From contig FTLJ01000123.1 of the NCBI GenBank assembly GCA_900155495.1, forward strand, positions 1-64,000: a stretch of 64,000 nt of DNA, read 5' to 3'. The position numbers and the translations under genes are program-made. Below, piece after piece: positions 1-12,174 of the stretch (its first letter is position 1; every line of letters begins with the position of its first letter). Origin of the DNA: Porogramme epimiltina. Lineage: Eukaryota; Basidiomycota; Agaricomycetes; Polyporales; Polyporaceae. Below the pieces are notes generated by a model. The model was not told where the DNA came from. It was given only the letters and a program-made list of their open reading frames with translations, and made no database searches.

Positions 1-210
1 TGGCGGACATACCGGCCGAGTGCCCACAGCGACACGCGCATGCACACGTGCGCCCACTGACGATATGGGCAGGTTGCTCTCACAACCCGTCCCTCTATAT
101 CCTGCTTACCGGGCAACTACTCCAGCGAGTCATGTCCGGGATTGTGCCGGCGCCGGCGCTCTCACGCCGACCAGCATCCGACTTGACGGGCGCCTCCCAC
201 AACAGCAAGT

Positions 211-2035
211 ATGGCCTCACGTGAGATCCCAGGGCGCTTCCACACCCTCTCCTCGACCTCTACCTCCAATCCACAGCCCCCCGCGTCGTCCCCCGTCGCG
301 CAATTCCACCATGATGGCTCTGGGTCTGATTCGGTCTCTGACCACGACAGAGGCCCATCTCACCTCATCCACCCGGCGCACCAGTTTACGCTAGGTTCCA
401 ACGCCCCCCGCGGTCCGTTTTGGGACCAGAACCCACCTCCGTACGCCCACAGTCACGGCCCTGGCGTCGTCGCCCCGGTCAACGTGGCAGGGAACCCATT
501 TGGCCCCACAGACATATCCAGGGCTCCCCTCGCGCTCGATTTCGCCCAAACAGGACCTGGCGCGCGGTACGAGCCGACATTCCAGCACCCTGGGGCGGTC
601 TTCCACCCCCCGACGGCGGCGACGGGCCCTGCGACGTCGTTCCCTGTACGTCGCGCTCTCGTTATCGGATTTGGCGTCTGCTTATCTGATTCCCTTGTAG
701 ACGGCGTTCAGCCGGGGCGGTGGGGGCCATAGCCCGACTGGATCGTATGGGAGCGGCGGGAGCGAGCACGGGAGCGGGACGAGCCCTGAGAGCGGGTCGA
801 CCGATCCGTACTATGGTGGGGCGTCGTACAGCGACCCTCTTGAATACGGCCGTGTCACCGCGCGGGTCGAACAGTACTCGGGCGGGCCGGGCGCGGAGCC
901 TTACAGCGGCGGTGGGCAGTACCATGGGGCGAACATGGGATACGTGAGTGGGGGCGTGGACGCTCGGTTCCATGCCCCCGCCTACTACCCCCATCTTCCT
1001 TCGCCACGCGCGCACACGTACCCGTTGGCGATGCTGCCGCCGATCCACTCGTCTCCGGAACTGGTGCAGTATGGGCACCCCACCACGCCCGGACAGATCC
1101 ACCTCCCTCCTCCCGGTGCTTTCACGGCCGACACGTACGGATACACGCATGGACGCGGGCACGCGCATGGTCACGGTTACCCGCGCGAGGAGCAGGTCGC
1201 GATCCACTCCGGCGACGATGCATATATCCCAATCCCGGATGAACATGTGCGGCAGATCCTCGGCCTGCGGACTGACCAGGAGCTCAGTCTGCGGGCGTTG
1301 GTGGACCCTCCTCCTGGGGAGCGGCCTGGACAGCCGATCCCAGTGCTGTCCCAACTCGCGATCCTTGGGAGTCCGAAGAAGCAGCTGACGCTGCAGGGCA
1401 TCTACCAGGCGCTGGAGGACCGGTTTGAGTGGTTCCGGGAGAACCGGAATGACAAGTCGTGGCAGGTGTGTCCGGTGTGCTACGTCGTGGTGTTGTTCCT
1501 CCCTGACCTCCGCCCTCCGTCCTCCTTGCAGAACTCGATCCGTCACAACCTGTCGCTGTACAAGTGCTTCCGTCGGATCCAGAAGCCCATCACGGAACCG
1601 GGGAAGGGGAGTTACTGGGTTGTGGACTACTCGAAGGGTGCTGGGACGAAGCGTCCTCGCAAGCGGAACAAGCCCGGGAAGAAGGCCCAGGAAAGCGGCT
1701 TTGTAGACGCCAAGGAGGAGCAAGAGTCTCCAGAGGTCAGAGATGAAGACGAAGAAATGATGTCTCCCTCCGATGAGACACACGATATGTCGTACGCCGG
1801 GCACCAAATCGGGCAAGGCTACGCTCGGACCGCGATGCGGTCTGTTGCTCGGCGAGGCGGGTCCCCGTACGGGCGAGCGGGGACGATGGCGTTCCCGGGT
1901 GGGTCGGCCCACGGAGAGCAGACGCAGCAAATGTACGGGACTGCTGGGCGGTCGAACACGTACCCCGGTCCTACAGGGCAATACCCGCAATTTATGGAGG
2001 GGTCGTCGCACGGCGCTCACTTCCCGCCCCAGTAA
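211..2035 (+). CDS. Forkhead (winged-helix) transcription factor, FKH1
   Basis: Three exons, 211-645, 701-1465 and 1532-2035, give about 567 residues. Both introns have GT-AG ends and are phase 0. The forkhead domain lies near residues 355-455: helix 2 and 3 motifs LTLQGIYQALEDRFEWFREN and NSIRHNLSLYKCF, then GKGSYWVVDYS and a basic wing TKRPRKRNKPGKK. Intron 2 (66 nt, no stop, a multiple of three) splits the domain just before NSIRHN, so an unspliced message would stay in frame. The usual N-terminal KPPYSY of the domain is missing and is replaced by a GERPGQPIPVLSQLAILGSP stretch. Outside the domain the protein is rich in Gly, Pro, His and Ser and is probably disordered. Family knowledge: sequence-specific nuclear DNA-binding regulator. 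Targets are unknown. The start is the ATG at 211. It resembles the gene at 13773-15865. Confidence 0.9.
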
Positions 2036-2694
2036 ACTGGCAATTCATGTTCATCAGAAACACATCATTTCTTCGGAAACACGACTCCCCCGCTGTCTTC
2101 GTGAAAGGCTCGTCGCTCGACTCTCACTTCTCCCGCCAATAGGCTTCTCCGGAACACAGGAGAAGACAAAACAAACCCCACTCGCTGTCCGCCGTTCACC
2201 ATCGACCAGCATTTTGCCATCGCGTCTGGTCCCTCAACCTCAACCTCGATTTCATTCACGTTTCTCGTACCTGAAGTCCGTCTCGTGTCTCCATCGCCCT
2301 GGTTCCCATGATCTAGGAGTAACTCTCTGCTAGAAACACCCTCCCTCGATTTGATCTCGCACTAACTCTGTAGTGATTCCTGCATAACCGTCTGTTTCTC
2401 CTCCATCGGCTCTTTACTCCTCTATGCATTCCAAAATGTTGTGATTCCTTGCTCCCACATGCTTTCTCTTCCTCGATGTTTCGATCTCCATAAAACCATT
2501 TGCTTCCCTCGCGCTCTCCACACTGTTCCGCTATCCCGTCTCCCCCCCTTTCGGATTGCATGTCCGCTGATGTACGTTGGTTTATCCCCTGAACAATGAC
2601 AATGTTGTAGTTATATAAGGTTCCGATGACCGTCCCACCCTATGAGTTTTAGCAAGCTTCCCAAGGGACCCGTCGGCCACCCAAAGGTACGTCG
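2036..2694. other. Convergent 3' intergenic region
   Basis: Space between the 3' ends of FKH1 (+) and the cyclotransferase-like gene (-). It is pyrimidine-rich on the + strand. I see no gene, RNA or clear terminator in it. Confidence 0.6.
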
Positions 2695-3567
2695 TCATCC
2701 CTCCACATGCACTGCGACCGTCTGGCTTTCGCACCCGCTCCCGATCTCCGTGCGGAGCGTCTTGCCATTCATCTCCCGCCGATGGTCGACCTCGGCATAG
2801 TTGTCCTCCAGCGCGCTGCGCCCGACCCACTTCCACGCGTTCTCGCGCACGAAATCCTCGTACGACCAGAGCTCCGCGCTCAGGCCACTCAGGGGTCCTG
2901 CGTAGATGTACGTTTCCGCCTCGATGGGTGTCGCGAGCGTGTTGAGCGCGGGGAGCTCTGGGGCCTTCATTGGGACTATGTATGCGTCTGCGGCGGTGGC
3001 GGCGGAGGTGTCTGGGATCGGCGTAGAAGAGAGCGGCACGATGGGGCCAAGAGGGTGGACGAGGACCTTCTCGCGGGTATATTCCTAGTATACGTGTGAA
3101 GGTGAATATATAGCGGAGTCGGTCTATGTTGAAGTGCATACATCTCCCTCGAATAGATCTAACAGGTGGATGTCGTTGTCGTTGAGGCCTTTGACAAACG
3201 TCCCACGGACAGTGCGCTCTTCAGGTGGAAGCTCGGCATGCCCAGATGAGACGAATAAGTTGCGGCTCTTTTCGTAGGGTAGGACAGCCGGATAGTCGGC
3301 GGACTAGAGGGGCATTGATGAGACAGGTGTATGGGATGCATCTCATGACGAAGACGCACCTTGATCTTGTGCCGAGTATGTTCCTTGATCAAATAGTGAG
3401 TCGGTGTAAGTTCAACGCGCTACAAGCTTAATCTGGTAGATTGACAACGTTACACTTACAACCAGCAGCGCGGGGCAGAGCTCTAGCTCGTGGCCTTGAT
3501 GCCCAATGACCCGACGCAGGATCGAAGGGTGTAGGAGCGTGCCATAGAAGAACGCGGAGTAGGACAT
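2695..3567 (-). CDS. AIG2-like / gamma-glutamylcyclotransferase family protein
   Basis: Four exons on the minus strand, 3567-3460, 3383-3360 (24 nt), 3303-3142 and 3084-2695, give 227 residues. The N-terminus SAFFYGTLLHPSILRRVIGH carries the FYGTL signature of the AIG2/GGCT fold. It is followed by TRHKIK, ADYPAVLPYE, the VRGTFVKGL strand and the LLDLFEGDEYTREKV segment that holds the expected catalytic Glu and the EYxR motif. Family members release 5-oxoproline from gamma-glutamyl peptides or amines, but fungal AIG2-like proteins are mostly uncharacterised, so the substrate is open. The start ATG at 3567 sits two codons before the conserved strand. The gene is divergent from MetRS and shares its 495-bp promoter. 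The C-terminal 60 residues are charged and less conserved. Confidence 0.85.
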
Positions 3568-4062
3568 GTCTTGCGTCTGATCGATGAAACTTACTCTATG
3601 CTTGAATGGGGAGAATCACGAAGAAAGGAAGCAACTTGGTGCGATACTGCGTCATCCCTACTGAGGGTATTGGTATGCCGGGACGGATACGATAAGATAA
3701 CGTTTGTCGGACGGAGTCCGTAGCACACGACCGACCTCATCTGCAGAAAAGGGCAGATATTATTGAGTCACAAATGGCGTGGTGGAGGGAATGGTGTTGG
3801 GAGAGACCATAGCTATTGGTGATGGAGTGGAAGGGATACGACTCGAGCCTCGCGGTGGCCGTGACCGCAAAACGCGTCTGAGGGGGACGCGTTATTTACG
3901 GGTATTTGGATCGAGTCAGGCGTCGGCTAGATTGATCTCGGCCGCGATCAGGCTTTCTCGGTCTGCACCGACGCTTCTCCTCCGCTCTTACTTTTTGACA
4001 CTTTCATAGTCTCCCCTACTCTCGACATACAGCCATAGAGGAAAATAGAAGATACTGTTGAT
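3568..4062. promoter_or_regulatory. Bidirectional promoter, cyclotransferase-like gene / MetRS
   Basis: A 495-bp gap between the start codons of two divergent genes. It must hold both promoters. The only element I can name is the TGAGTCA heptamer at 3764-3770. Confidence 0.6.
3764..3770 (+). promoter_or_regulatory. Gcn4/CPC1-type site TGAGTCA
   Basis: Exact match to the palindromic TGAGTCA core bound by Gcn4/CPC1 bZIP factors, about 290 bp upstream of the MetRS start. General amino-acid control of tRNA synthetase genes is known in fungi, so the location is plausible. A 7-bp match can also occur by chance. Confidence 0.45.
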
Positions 4063-6863
4063 ATGGCTCAGAAAATCCGAGAGGCCGAAGGGCTTCTGCG
4101 CGTGATACCGAAACCCGGGGAGACTATGTGAGTACCCCATTCGGCCTCGTGAGGTGCTTGCCAACCCTGTTGCTCGCCATAGCCTTCCCGCCGACGGTGA
4201 AAACAACGTTCTCATCACCTCCGCGCTCCCATACTGCAACAACGTTCCCCATTTGGGTACGTTCACGTTGCTCTGGCGTGCGGAGGAGCTCGATTCGAGT
4301 CGGCTGTGTAGGAAACATCATTGGGAGTACACTCAGCGCGGACGTGTTTGCTCGGTGCGTATCCTTACCCGATCCCTATCAACGTACTCGCTAAATCTGC
4401 TTTGCTTACAGGTATAGCCGTGAGTGCCGTCCACAAAACCCATGCACCAATAGCACTCAGACGAGCTCCCAGGCACTCGCAATCGGAGGACGCTCTACAT
4501 TTGTGGCACCGACGAGTATGGCACCGCTACGGAAACGCAGGCCCTCAAAGAAGGGCTTACTCCCAGAGCACTGTGCGACAAGTACAATGCGCTACATGTA
4601 GAGACCTACAAGTGGTTCGAGCTCAGGTATGGTTCCACTCTCATCGGCACGCCCCGTCGAGCTTATCTGGATGCCCAGCTTCGACCACTTCGGTCGGACT
4701 TCTACTCCGCTTCATACCGAGTAAGCATTCCCCGCGCTCACTCGGTTGTCACGAGACCCAATGTACCGGCAGAATCTCCCAAGGCATATACAAGAACCTA
4801 GCGGATCACGACTACCTAGAGCGGTTAGAGAAGGACCAGACGTTCTGTGAAGGATGCAATAAGTGTGCAATTCCCCGCTTTGCTCTCGCAGGTTCACTCA
4901 CGTTACCCCAGATTCCTTGCAGATCGTTTCGTTGAGGGGACATGCCCTCACTGTGGCGCCGACGTAAGTACTTCTGGCTTTTTTCTGAAACTTCCTTCTG
5001 AGATGCCGCGCCTACCAGGATGCACGAGGAGACCAATGCGACGTTTGCGGGCGGACGTTGGACGCCGTTGAGCTCATCAACCCCCGGTGTCTGGTCAACA
5101 AGACGCACACAGTCACCACGCGAACTACTGCGCACATGTACGTGCGACTCAACCAGCTCCAATCTGGGACGGAGGAGTGGATCAAGAAGTCGTGGAAGGA
5201 GGGCAAATGGTCCCCTAATGCAGTCATCAATGGAGATGGAGAGCTCGTCGACGCACGGTTGAAGGGCGGTCTCCGCCCAAGTCCTGTCACACGAGACTTG
5301 ACTTGGGGAGTCCCCGTTCCCCATGTCGACAAGAAGGAGCACGAGGGGATGGAGGGAAAGGTGCTCTGTAAGTCGCCCTTTAATTTCAGTTTATGGTTGT
5401 GGTAACTAATCTCTCGTAGATGTCTGGGTAGGTTGTCTTTGCGCACCCGTCCGCGGAGCGATACTCACGTCGCAGCATTAGTTTGAAGCATGCATCGGAT
5501 ACCCAAGTATCACTGCGAACTACACGTCAGAGTGGAAGAAGTGGTGGTTCGACCACAAGAACGTCCGCCTGTACCAGTTCATGGGCAAGGACAACGTCTA
5601 CTTCCACGTCATTTACTTCCCCTCCATTCAGCTCGGTGATGGTCGCCCATGGACCATGCTCCACCATCTTTCGACTACAGGTATGCACTTGAGCTCGTGA
5701 ATCGAGTGCTACTCTCACGTACTTATCTCAATCCCAAAGAATACCTCAACTATGAGGGTGGCAAGTTCTCGAAGAGCCATCAACGTGGCGTCTTCGGTCC
5801 TGCGGCGAAAGAGACGGGTATTCCTCCCTCGGTATGGCGGTACTACCTGATCTCAACAAGACCGGAGACGGCAGATGCCATGTTCTCATGGGCGGATTGC
5901 GTAAGTTAACAATTGCCGGTCATAGACACGTCTAACATCCTCCCAGATTGCAGCAAATAACAACGTCCTCCTGAACAAGTATGCATTTCCTTTGACGCTC
6001 GTAATCGTTTCTAACAACTCTCTTATATTAGCTTCGGCAACTTCGTCAACCGTGCCCTCAAGTTTGTCGCCTCGCAATACAACAGCGTCATCCCCGACAG
6101 CGGCGACCAGCCAGGTCCCTACTCCCCGAACGACGAGCACGACGCCGAGTTCATCACGGAGGTCAACACGCTCCTCAAGGAGTACACCGACGCCATGGAC
6201 GGCGTCAAGCTGCGCTTGGGCCTACACACCGTCATGTCCATCTCCGCGCGGGGCAACTTGTACCTGCAGTCCTCTGGGCTCAACAAGCAGCTCATGACCG
6301 AGAACCCGAAGCGGTGCGCGCAGGTCGTCTCGCGCGCGCTCAACCTCATCTACGTCCTCTCTGCGCTCGTGCACCCGTTCATGCCCTCGACCGAGGCCGC
6401 GATCCTCGCGCAGCTCAACGCGCCTCCGCGCGCGGTCCCGCTCGCGTTCGCGCAGGACCTCCTCGCGGGCCACGCGATCGGCGCGCCCGAGCACCTCTTC
6501 AAGCGCATCGACGAGAAGATGGCGGACGTGTGGCGCGACAAGTTTGGCGGGCTCAAGCCCAAGGAGGACGCGCCCGCGACTGAGGCGGCCGCCGCGGCGC
6601 CGGGGTTGTCGAAGCGCAAGGCGGCGGCGAAGAAGAAGGAGGCGGAGAAGGCCGCTGCCGCTGCCGCGGCGGAGAACGCGGGCCCGAAGTCGCCGGAGGT
6701 GCTGGCTCTGGAGCAGCGCGTCGCGGACCAGGGCAGCGTGGTGCGCGAGCTGAAGGGGAAGCCGAAGAGCGAGGAGGGGGACAAGGCGATCGCTGCGGCG
6801 GTGGAGGAGCTGAAGCGGCTCAAGGCGGAGCTCACTGAGACGGTCAAAGCGCAACAGGCATAG
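4063..6863 (+). CDS. MES1: Cytosolic methionyl-tRNA synthetase
   Basis: Fourteen exons: 4063-4127, 4183-4256, 4312-4354, 4412-4419, 4473-4626, 4679-4720, 4773-4862, 4912-4963, 5019-5367, 5420-5427, 5482-5680, 5740-5900, 5947-5978 and 6032-6863; 702 residues. It charges tRNA-Met with methionine using ATP in the cytosol. Class I signatures: the HIGH-type PHLGN at residues 44-48 and KFSKS at 370-374. A Cys-rich zinc knuckle (CEGC, CPHC, CDVC) lies in the connective peptide and [12 protein letters not shown] in the stem. The C-terminus has an Ala/Lys linker (about 600-645) and a WHEP-type helical hairpin (about 645-700) expected to bind tRNA or partners. Exons 4 and 10 are only 8 nt. The start ATG gives the usual short N-terminus with no targeting signal. 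Confidence 0.93.
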
Positions 6864-7920
6864 TCTCTAGGATGGTGTGCTGTGGGCGAAGTCTCGACAC
6901 GGCCTTGTACGATGAGAGGGCGTGGGCCCGCGCCTACTGTCAGGGGAGACGCGAAGTAGAGTAAGACCAAACATCATGTATCAGTGCTGTTGTACACAAA
7001 TGTAGCCCGACTAGCTCCGAGCGACTCAACTCGCTATTCTATTGTACGAGGGGCCATGTACCCCATACATAGTATCCGCTAGTATGACTGGGGACGCGTG
7101 GGGTTCCGTCGAAACACGATGATTGTACGAATGATGAGACCTTGAGGGTGTACATCGACGCGGTATAACATTGCACGTTTTGTCAATACGGCCAGACATT
7201 AATTGCAATGCATTTCGGCAGTCTGTTCAATGCTCGGAAATACGTGTCCGCGTGGAGATGCGAAAGGTTGGCAGGATACAAAGTCAGACCCGTCCCAAAA
7301 AAGGACGTCGTGCCTCAGGGTCATTGTCATTAGCGCTCTAGCGATGCCATCGGTGGCACCCGTCCAGCCCTCCTGGGCCCTGGCACAGGCAGCCATCATC
7401 TAGACTGCCTGCGCCTCCATCAGGCTTTCTTCTGCCATCTGCGCTCTTCAAGCATGATCACAGAAAGAGACCCAAGTACACCTGGTTCGTCATCGGCACC
7501 TGTTCCACTCGTGTTTCTTACATATTCCTCCATCTTTCCATTTCTCCTTGGAATTTGTAGAATGCTGACGGTGGCGTCCAATAGCGGTATGGCAGATGCC
7601 CCAACCGATGCCACCATGACATCGGTAGTCTAGAAACATTTGAGTCTGAGCTTGTTTTAGACTCTGGAAGAGAGCTCATCCGTCTCTCGAAAATTGATGG
7701 GTCTCCGCTCGACCCGTCATTTCGGCCTCGCCCCACCTGAGCGCAGGCTTAACGCACCGAGGCCTCTTCACGGTTCCTTGACCCGCCACCCCGTATTTCA
7801 TGCTGCTCGGTCCCCATATCCTTTTCCTCCTCCTCCACCCGTCGACTCACTGGTGCGATCGTTAGCACATACCTTTCGCGGCCCGTAGTCAGGCTCTCCG
7901 CCTTGCTGGGCGGGTCCGCT
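6864..7920. other. Intergenic region without a supported gene
   Basis: This stretch holds the 3' flank of MetRS and the 5' flank of the DUF6534 gene. Short open frames on both strands (for example 7420-7617 minus) match nothing I recognise and lack a consistent exon chain. Confidence 0.5.
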
Positions 7921-10197
7921 ATGTCGGCTAATAGTGCTAGATACAGTACAACCGCTTTATCAGGATTGGAAGATGCTATTGTATGGTAGTAAGTGGCCCG
8001 TTTCGTTACACGCCTCTTCAACCCTCTTACTATTAAACCTTCCAGTCAGGCGGTTGCCTTATGCACCCTCGCCTTCACTGCAACGTGAGTTTATATACAA
8101 TATCACACTTGTGTATTGACTAACACTTCAACCATAAGTCTATATGGCGGTTAGTACAGGTTCCATCGCGGGGCGCTAGACATTCAAATCTAACGAGAGC
8201 ACCATAACTCAGCTTCAACGACGATGGCTGGTTACTACTGTGTGCATTATTGGAGGACGGATCGCCCGGCTCTTCGACGCGCGGTCAGTTAAAATAGATC
8301 GCATCATCCTCATCTCCACTCCAACTTACAGGCTGCGCTTTGAAGGTCGTATTGGTTTGGGCATTGGATACTCTCCATCAGTTCCTCTTCACGTATTTGT
8401 GTGAGTTAGACATCACACTATTGCCGATTATCCGAGCTAACTTCTTTCTCCAATGTTAAGCGTGGATTCTGACTGTCACACTTCATGGGACTTCATACCT
8501 TGCATTGCGCTTCCATCACCATTGGTCCGTTTAGTTGCGCGTTCGCTGTGCTTAGAGTGAGGACTGACGTCTACTTAGGCTTGCACAGGTATATATGTAT
8601 TTGCATACTGACGCGTTCGTGCTGTTAATGAAACCGCCGTGCGGTTTAGGCACTCATCTTCTTCAGCGTAAGTCACCTGTGTGCCCTGATTACCAACGAC
8701 CTGTCTGACGTCTTCCCTTTAGGCTTGTCTTATTTTGGCTGTCCAGTCGTACGCTCGTGTTTCCCACGTCTCATTCTTCATTTACTCACAATCGAGTAGT
8801 TTCTACCTGCATAGAGTGTATACATGTACGTCGACCTTCGATTTCTCGTGGCGCAGCTTCTAAGACGCTCGTTTCAGTCGGAAGAAACCTCTGGGTTACG
8901 GGTTTCCTTGTAAGCTTCTCCTACGGACCAGTCTCACCTACTCTGACGGGGTTTATGACACAGGCTATCGTGAATATGGCTGGTTGGGGTATGTCAACTT
9001 TGATTGAGATTGAGGGAGGCACCGTTCTAACATTGACGCGTATTCTCTAGCCGTTGGTCTTGGTAAGCTGTTGCGCCCCAAAGTCCTCTGTGTGAATTGA
9101 CGGTATTTACACATGATCCGCCTCCTAGTTCTGACAATCAAAAGGTGAGCTCTGGAACATGATTGTTACCTTATTCAGCTCGCATACTGAGGGAGCTATT
9201 AGTGTTGCGATCTCCGACATCGAGAGCTATCATAAGACAGAGGTTCGTTAGCGAAGATGCTCACAACCACAATAACTCTAAGCTCAAGCTTCTCCAGAAC
9301 ATCACCCGAGCACTGGGCGCCGTGACCGCAGTTGCCGATATTCTGCTCACTGGTGCACTAGGATACCTCCTATTGCAGTCAAGGTCACCGGTCGGATCAA
9401 GGTTGGTATTCCACACTCTCATGTCTCCACGGCGCTGATTTACCTTGCCTTAGATCCCGGCATCTCGTCAATAGACTGGTACGGAGAATGTTAATCTCTT
9501 CATGCTACCGCTTAACGTGTTACTCCAGCTATTCTACACGCTGAACTCTGGGTTTTTGACTGCGTTCTTTGCTCTCATGGCCCTCATCACGGTATGTGGT
9601 AGGGTCTTATCTTAACTTCACTCGTCTGAACCATACCGCCCTAGAACATCCTTTGGCCGAACACAAGCCTTTATACGCTGTTCTTCAACGTTAGCGCACG
9701 CCGTATGTCTTTCATTGCTTCGTGCAACGTTGTCTTGCCTCATGGAAGCGCACACAGTGTACCCGCTCTCGATGTACGGGAGTCTGAATGCGCGCGAAGG
9801 ACTCCGACATCACATGCAAGCACCGTCAGACGGAGGCTCGTTCCCGATGGTGCCCATCACCGTTTCTATCACAACCCATGAGCACACAGACACGACTGCA
9901 AGGGCAAGCCGCGCCTCCGGTGGACGAGGGAAGGACAACTCGTCTGAACGCCGCGTACGCCTGTCCGTGTGCTCTTTGTGCTTCTACATAATCAAGTGTA
10001 CTGATTCCTTAACATGCCCTTTTCCCATGCTCTTCCTCTTCGCTCTTCCGGGTTCATCGATGGTTGACGGTCGTCTCGATGCACTCTGTCATGTGGTCTC
10101 ACCTCAAGACCGAGTGCCCCTCCCCTCTCTCCCATGCCTCTGTTCAGCCATAAGGATGGAGAGAGGCTGCATTCTTCAGCTAGGTGATAGTGGTTAA
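7921..10197 (+). CDS. DUF6534-type seven-helix membrane protein
   Basis: My model has 20 exons: 7921-7985, 8046-8084, 8139-8149, 8213-8283, 8346-8400, 8461-8524, 8579-8588, 8650-8667, 8723-8748, 8797-8825, 8878-8909, 8964-8988, 9051-9062, 9129-9144, 9179-9242, 9283-9383, 9454-9478, 9529-9591, 9645-9702 and 9758-10197; about 407 residues. Phases agree at all 19 junctions. The order of helices and motifs follows DUF6534: LYGASTTMAGYYCVHYWRTD, VVLVWALDTLHQFLFTYL, ALIFFSACLILAVQS then HRVYT, AVGLVLTIK, ALGAVTAVADILLTGALGYL, YTLNSGFLTAFFALMALIT, NILWPNTSLYTLFFNVSARR and GSLNAR. These fungal plasma- or endomembrane proteins have no proven function. The tail after GSLNAR is Ser/Arg-rich and may hide one more intron, so the stop is the weakest point. 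The exon sizes are extreme for such a short protein. Confidence 0.8.
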
Positions 10198-10712
10198 GGG
10201 AAAGAATGTTCATGTGCGGTGGGTGAACTCATCGTAGGGTTTGTGTCCATACTCAATCTTAATGCGACCTCAGGGCTACTCGTTTAAGAGAAGTAGGGGC
10301 TTCGAGCGTCTGAACAGGGATGTTTCCGCGCCGATAATGGTGCTGTACGCTAGACCGTTTAGTAGGTAGGAGAAGCGTATGCAACCTACCAACCTGTTCA
10401 TATGTTGTACAGTTAATGGTCTATGATACCTCTATACGCATAGATGACCCACGTCATCCGTTAATCACTTACATAGTTCAAACCCATCAGTGACGGGCGG
10501 CACGTGATTGACCAATCTAGGGGTAGTACGACACCATCCCGAGATATAACCTTGTCCAACACTCCAGGGAATGGTATAGACAAGCGGTCACCTGAGCACG
10601 AGTTTCCCACGGTGTGGACATGGGGATTGTAAGGGGAACATTCTTGTCCACCTTGACTGTTCACGTCCCCACAGCAACGACCCTGACTGAGAGTGGAAGC
10701 CACATTATCACT
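10198..10712. other. Intergenic region
   Basis: 3' flank of the DUF6534 gene and promoter of the downstream hydrolase. I see no coding signal or named element. Confidence 0.55.
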
Positions 10713-12064
10713 ATGTCTACCAGCACCGATACGACTTTGAAGTTCAATAGGACCGAGTATAAAATCCCATCAAAGACAGCTGGATGGGACCTCGACCTGT
10801 GGAAGTACTTTCCTGTGAGTCCGGGGGGCTCTGAGAAACCTTTACCTGTCATCGTCATGTAAGTAGCGTCCGGTGCTCTTGCCTTCACAAGGAGAGCCCA
10901 CTTATAAGCTAACCACGCAACCACAGGGCGCACGGCATCACCGCAAACAAGCACATGGGTCTTGCACCATACGCCGAACTCTTCGCCTCTCTGGGCTACG
11001 CGGCAGTTGTTTTCGACTACCGGCGATGGGGAACTTCGGGCACGTTGTGATTTGTGAACTCGTTTGCGACCTTCAACTGAAATCCACTTCCGCAGGTGGA
11101 ACACCGAGGCACATTGTTTACGTCTCGGAGCAGCTGGACGACTACCGGACGGTAATCAAATATTGTCGGCAACAGCCCGAGTTTGATCCTCACAAAGTCG
11201 TACTATGGGGGACAAGTTTTGCTGGTCCGTTTCCAAGACCCCGCAAGCTCATTCCACCGCACCCACTGATGTAAACCTTCTTTTTTAACAGGAGGGCATG
11301 TGGTAACGCTTGCTAGTGAAGTGAGATTATAGTTTCCCGTCACTGAGCGGTCACTAGGTATTGAACTGATGGACTCGGGTGTCCTCAGACAGAACTAAAT
11401 CTTACCGGCGTAATATCTCAATGCCCTTATCTTGGCAAGTTCGACCTCCCGCCTCTCAGCAAAGGATTCGTCAAAACCATCCTCAGAGGCGTCAAGGATA
11501 CCCTCAGACAGGCCTTGGGAATGAGCCCCGCCTACATGCCGGGCGTTGCGCCACCCGGCGAAGTTGGTTTGCTAACGGCACCTGGATCGGTAGAGGGGAT
11601 GTACTCCCTCCCCAAGGAAAAAGGGTGAGCGGCTCTCCATCGTACATCTTGAACCTCTCTCACTTGTCTCCGTGCATTTCAGAATGTACCCTAACGAGGT
11701 ACGAGCTACTTCACACATTGCACCATGTTATGGGCGACGATCCCCGCGTAGGTTTCTGCAGCGAGCCTCTTCGAGCTGCCCTTCTACAACCCAAGCGCAT
11801 CTGGCGCACGAATTGCTTGTCCCACGATGATCGTTGCGGCAACGCATGACAATATCTGCCCACATCAGGTTGCTGTGGAGCTCCAAAAGTTGAGTTCTCA
11901 GGTGCAGCTTGTCACGGTCGCTACATGTGAGTTCCCCATTGCAACTGCCGCCTTTCATTTTGTTGATGTTCCGTGGACCTGTAGCTCACTTTGAGCTGTA
12001 TGGCCACAAAGAGTCGGTGGATGCCATGACGTCATTCCTGGCGAAGTACGCCCCACTAGTTTAA
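10713..12064 (+). CDS. Alpha/beta hydrolase (dienelactone hydrolase / S15-like superfamily)
   Basis: Eight exons: 10713-10858, 10927-11039, 11096-11224, 11292-11320, 11389-11624, 11683-11698, 11752-11926 and 11985-12064; 307 residues. The fold markers are in order: MAHGITANK oxyanion strand, VVFDYRRWGTSGGTPRH, nucleophile elbow WGTSFAGG (Ser127), acid ATHDN (Asp256) and SHFELY (His283). There is no signal peptide, so it is probably cytosolic. The substrate cannot be predicted; such enzymes cleave esters, lactones or peptides. Intron 2 (11040-11095) fits the conserved GTPRH motif only with a GC donor after CGG; a GT donor at 11044 with an acceptor after CCGAG would also keep frame but would drop two residues of that motif. 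No TATA box is obvious. Confidence 0.85.
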
Positions 12065-12174
12065 TACAACCCGTCTCCCGACATCCGCATAACAGGCGGA
12101 GACAGTGGTGCTATCTCATTCCCAGAATATTTCGGTAGGAATGTATTAGCGTAGGAAAACATACGATGGTAATT

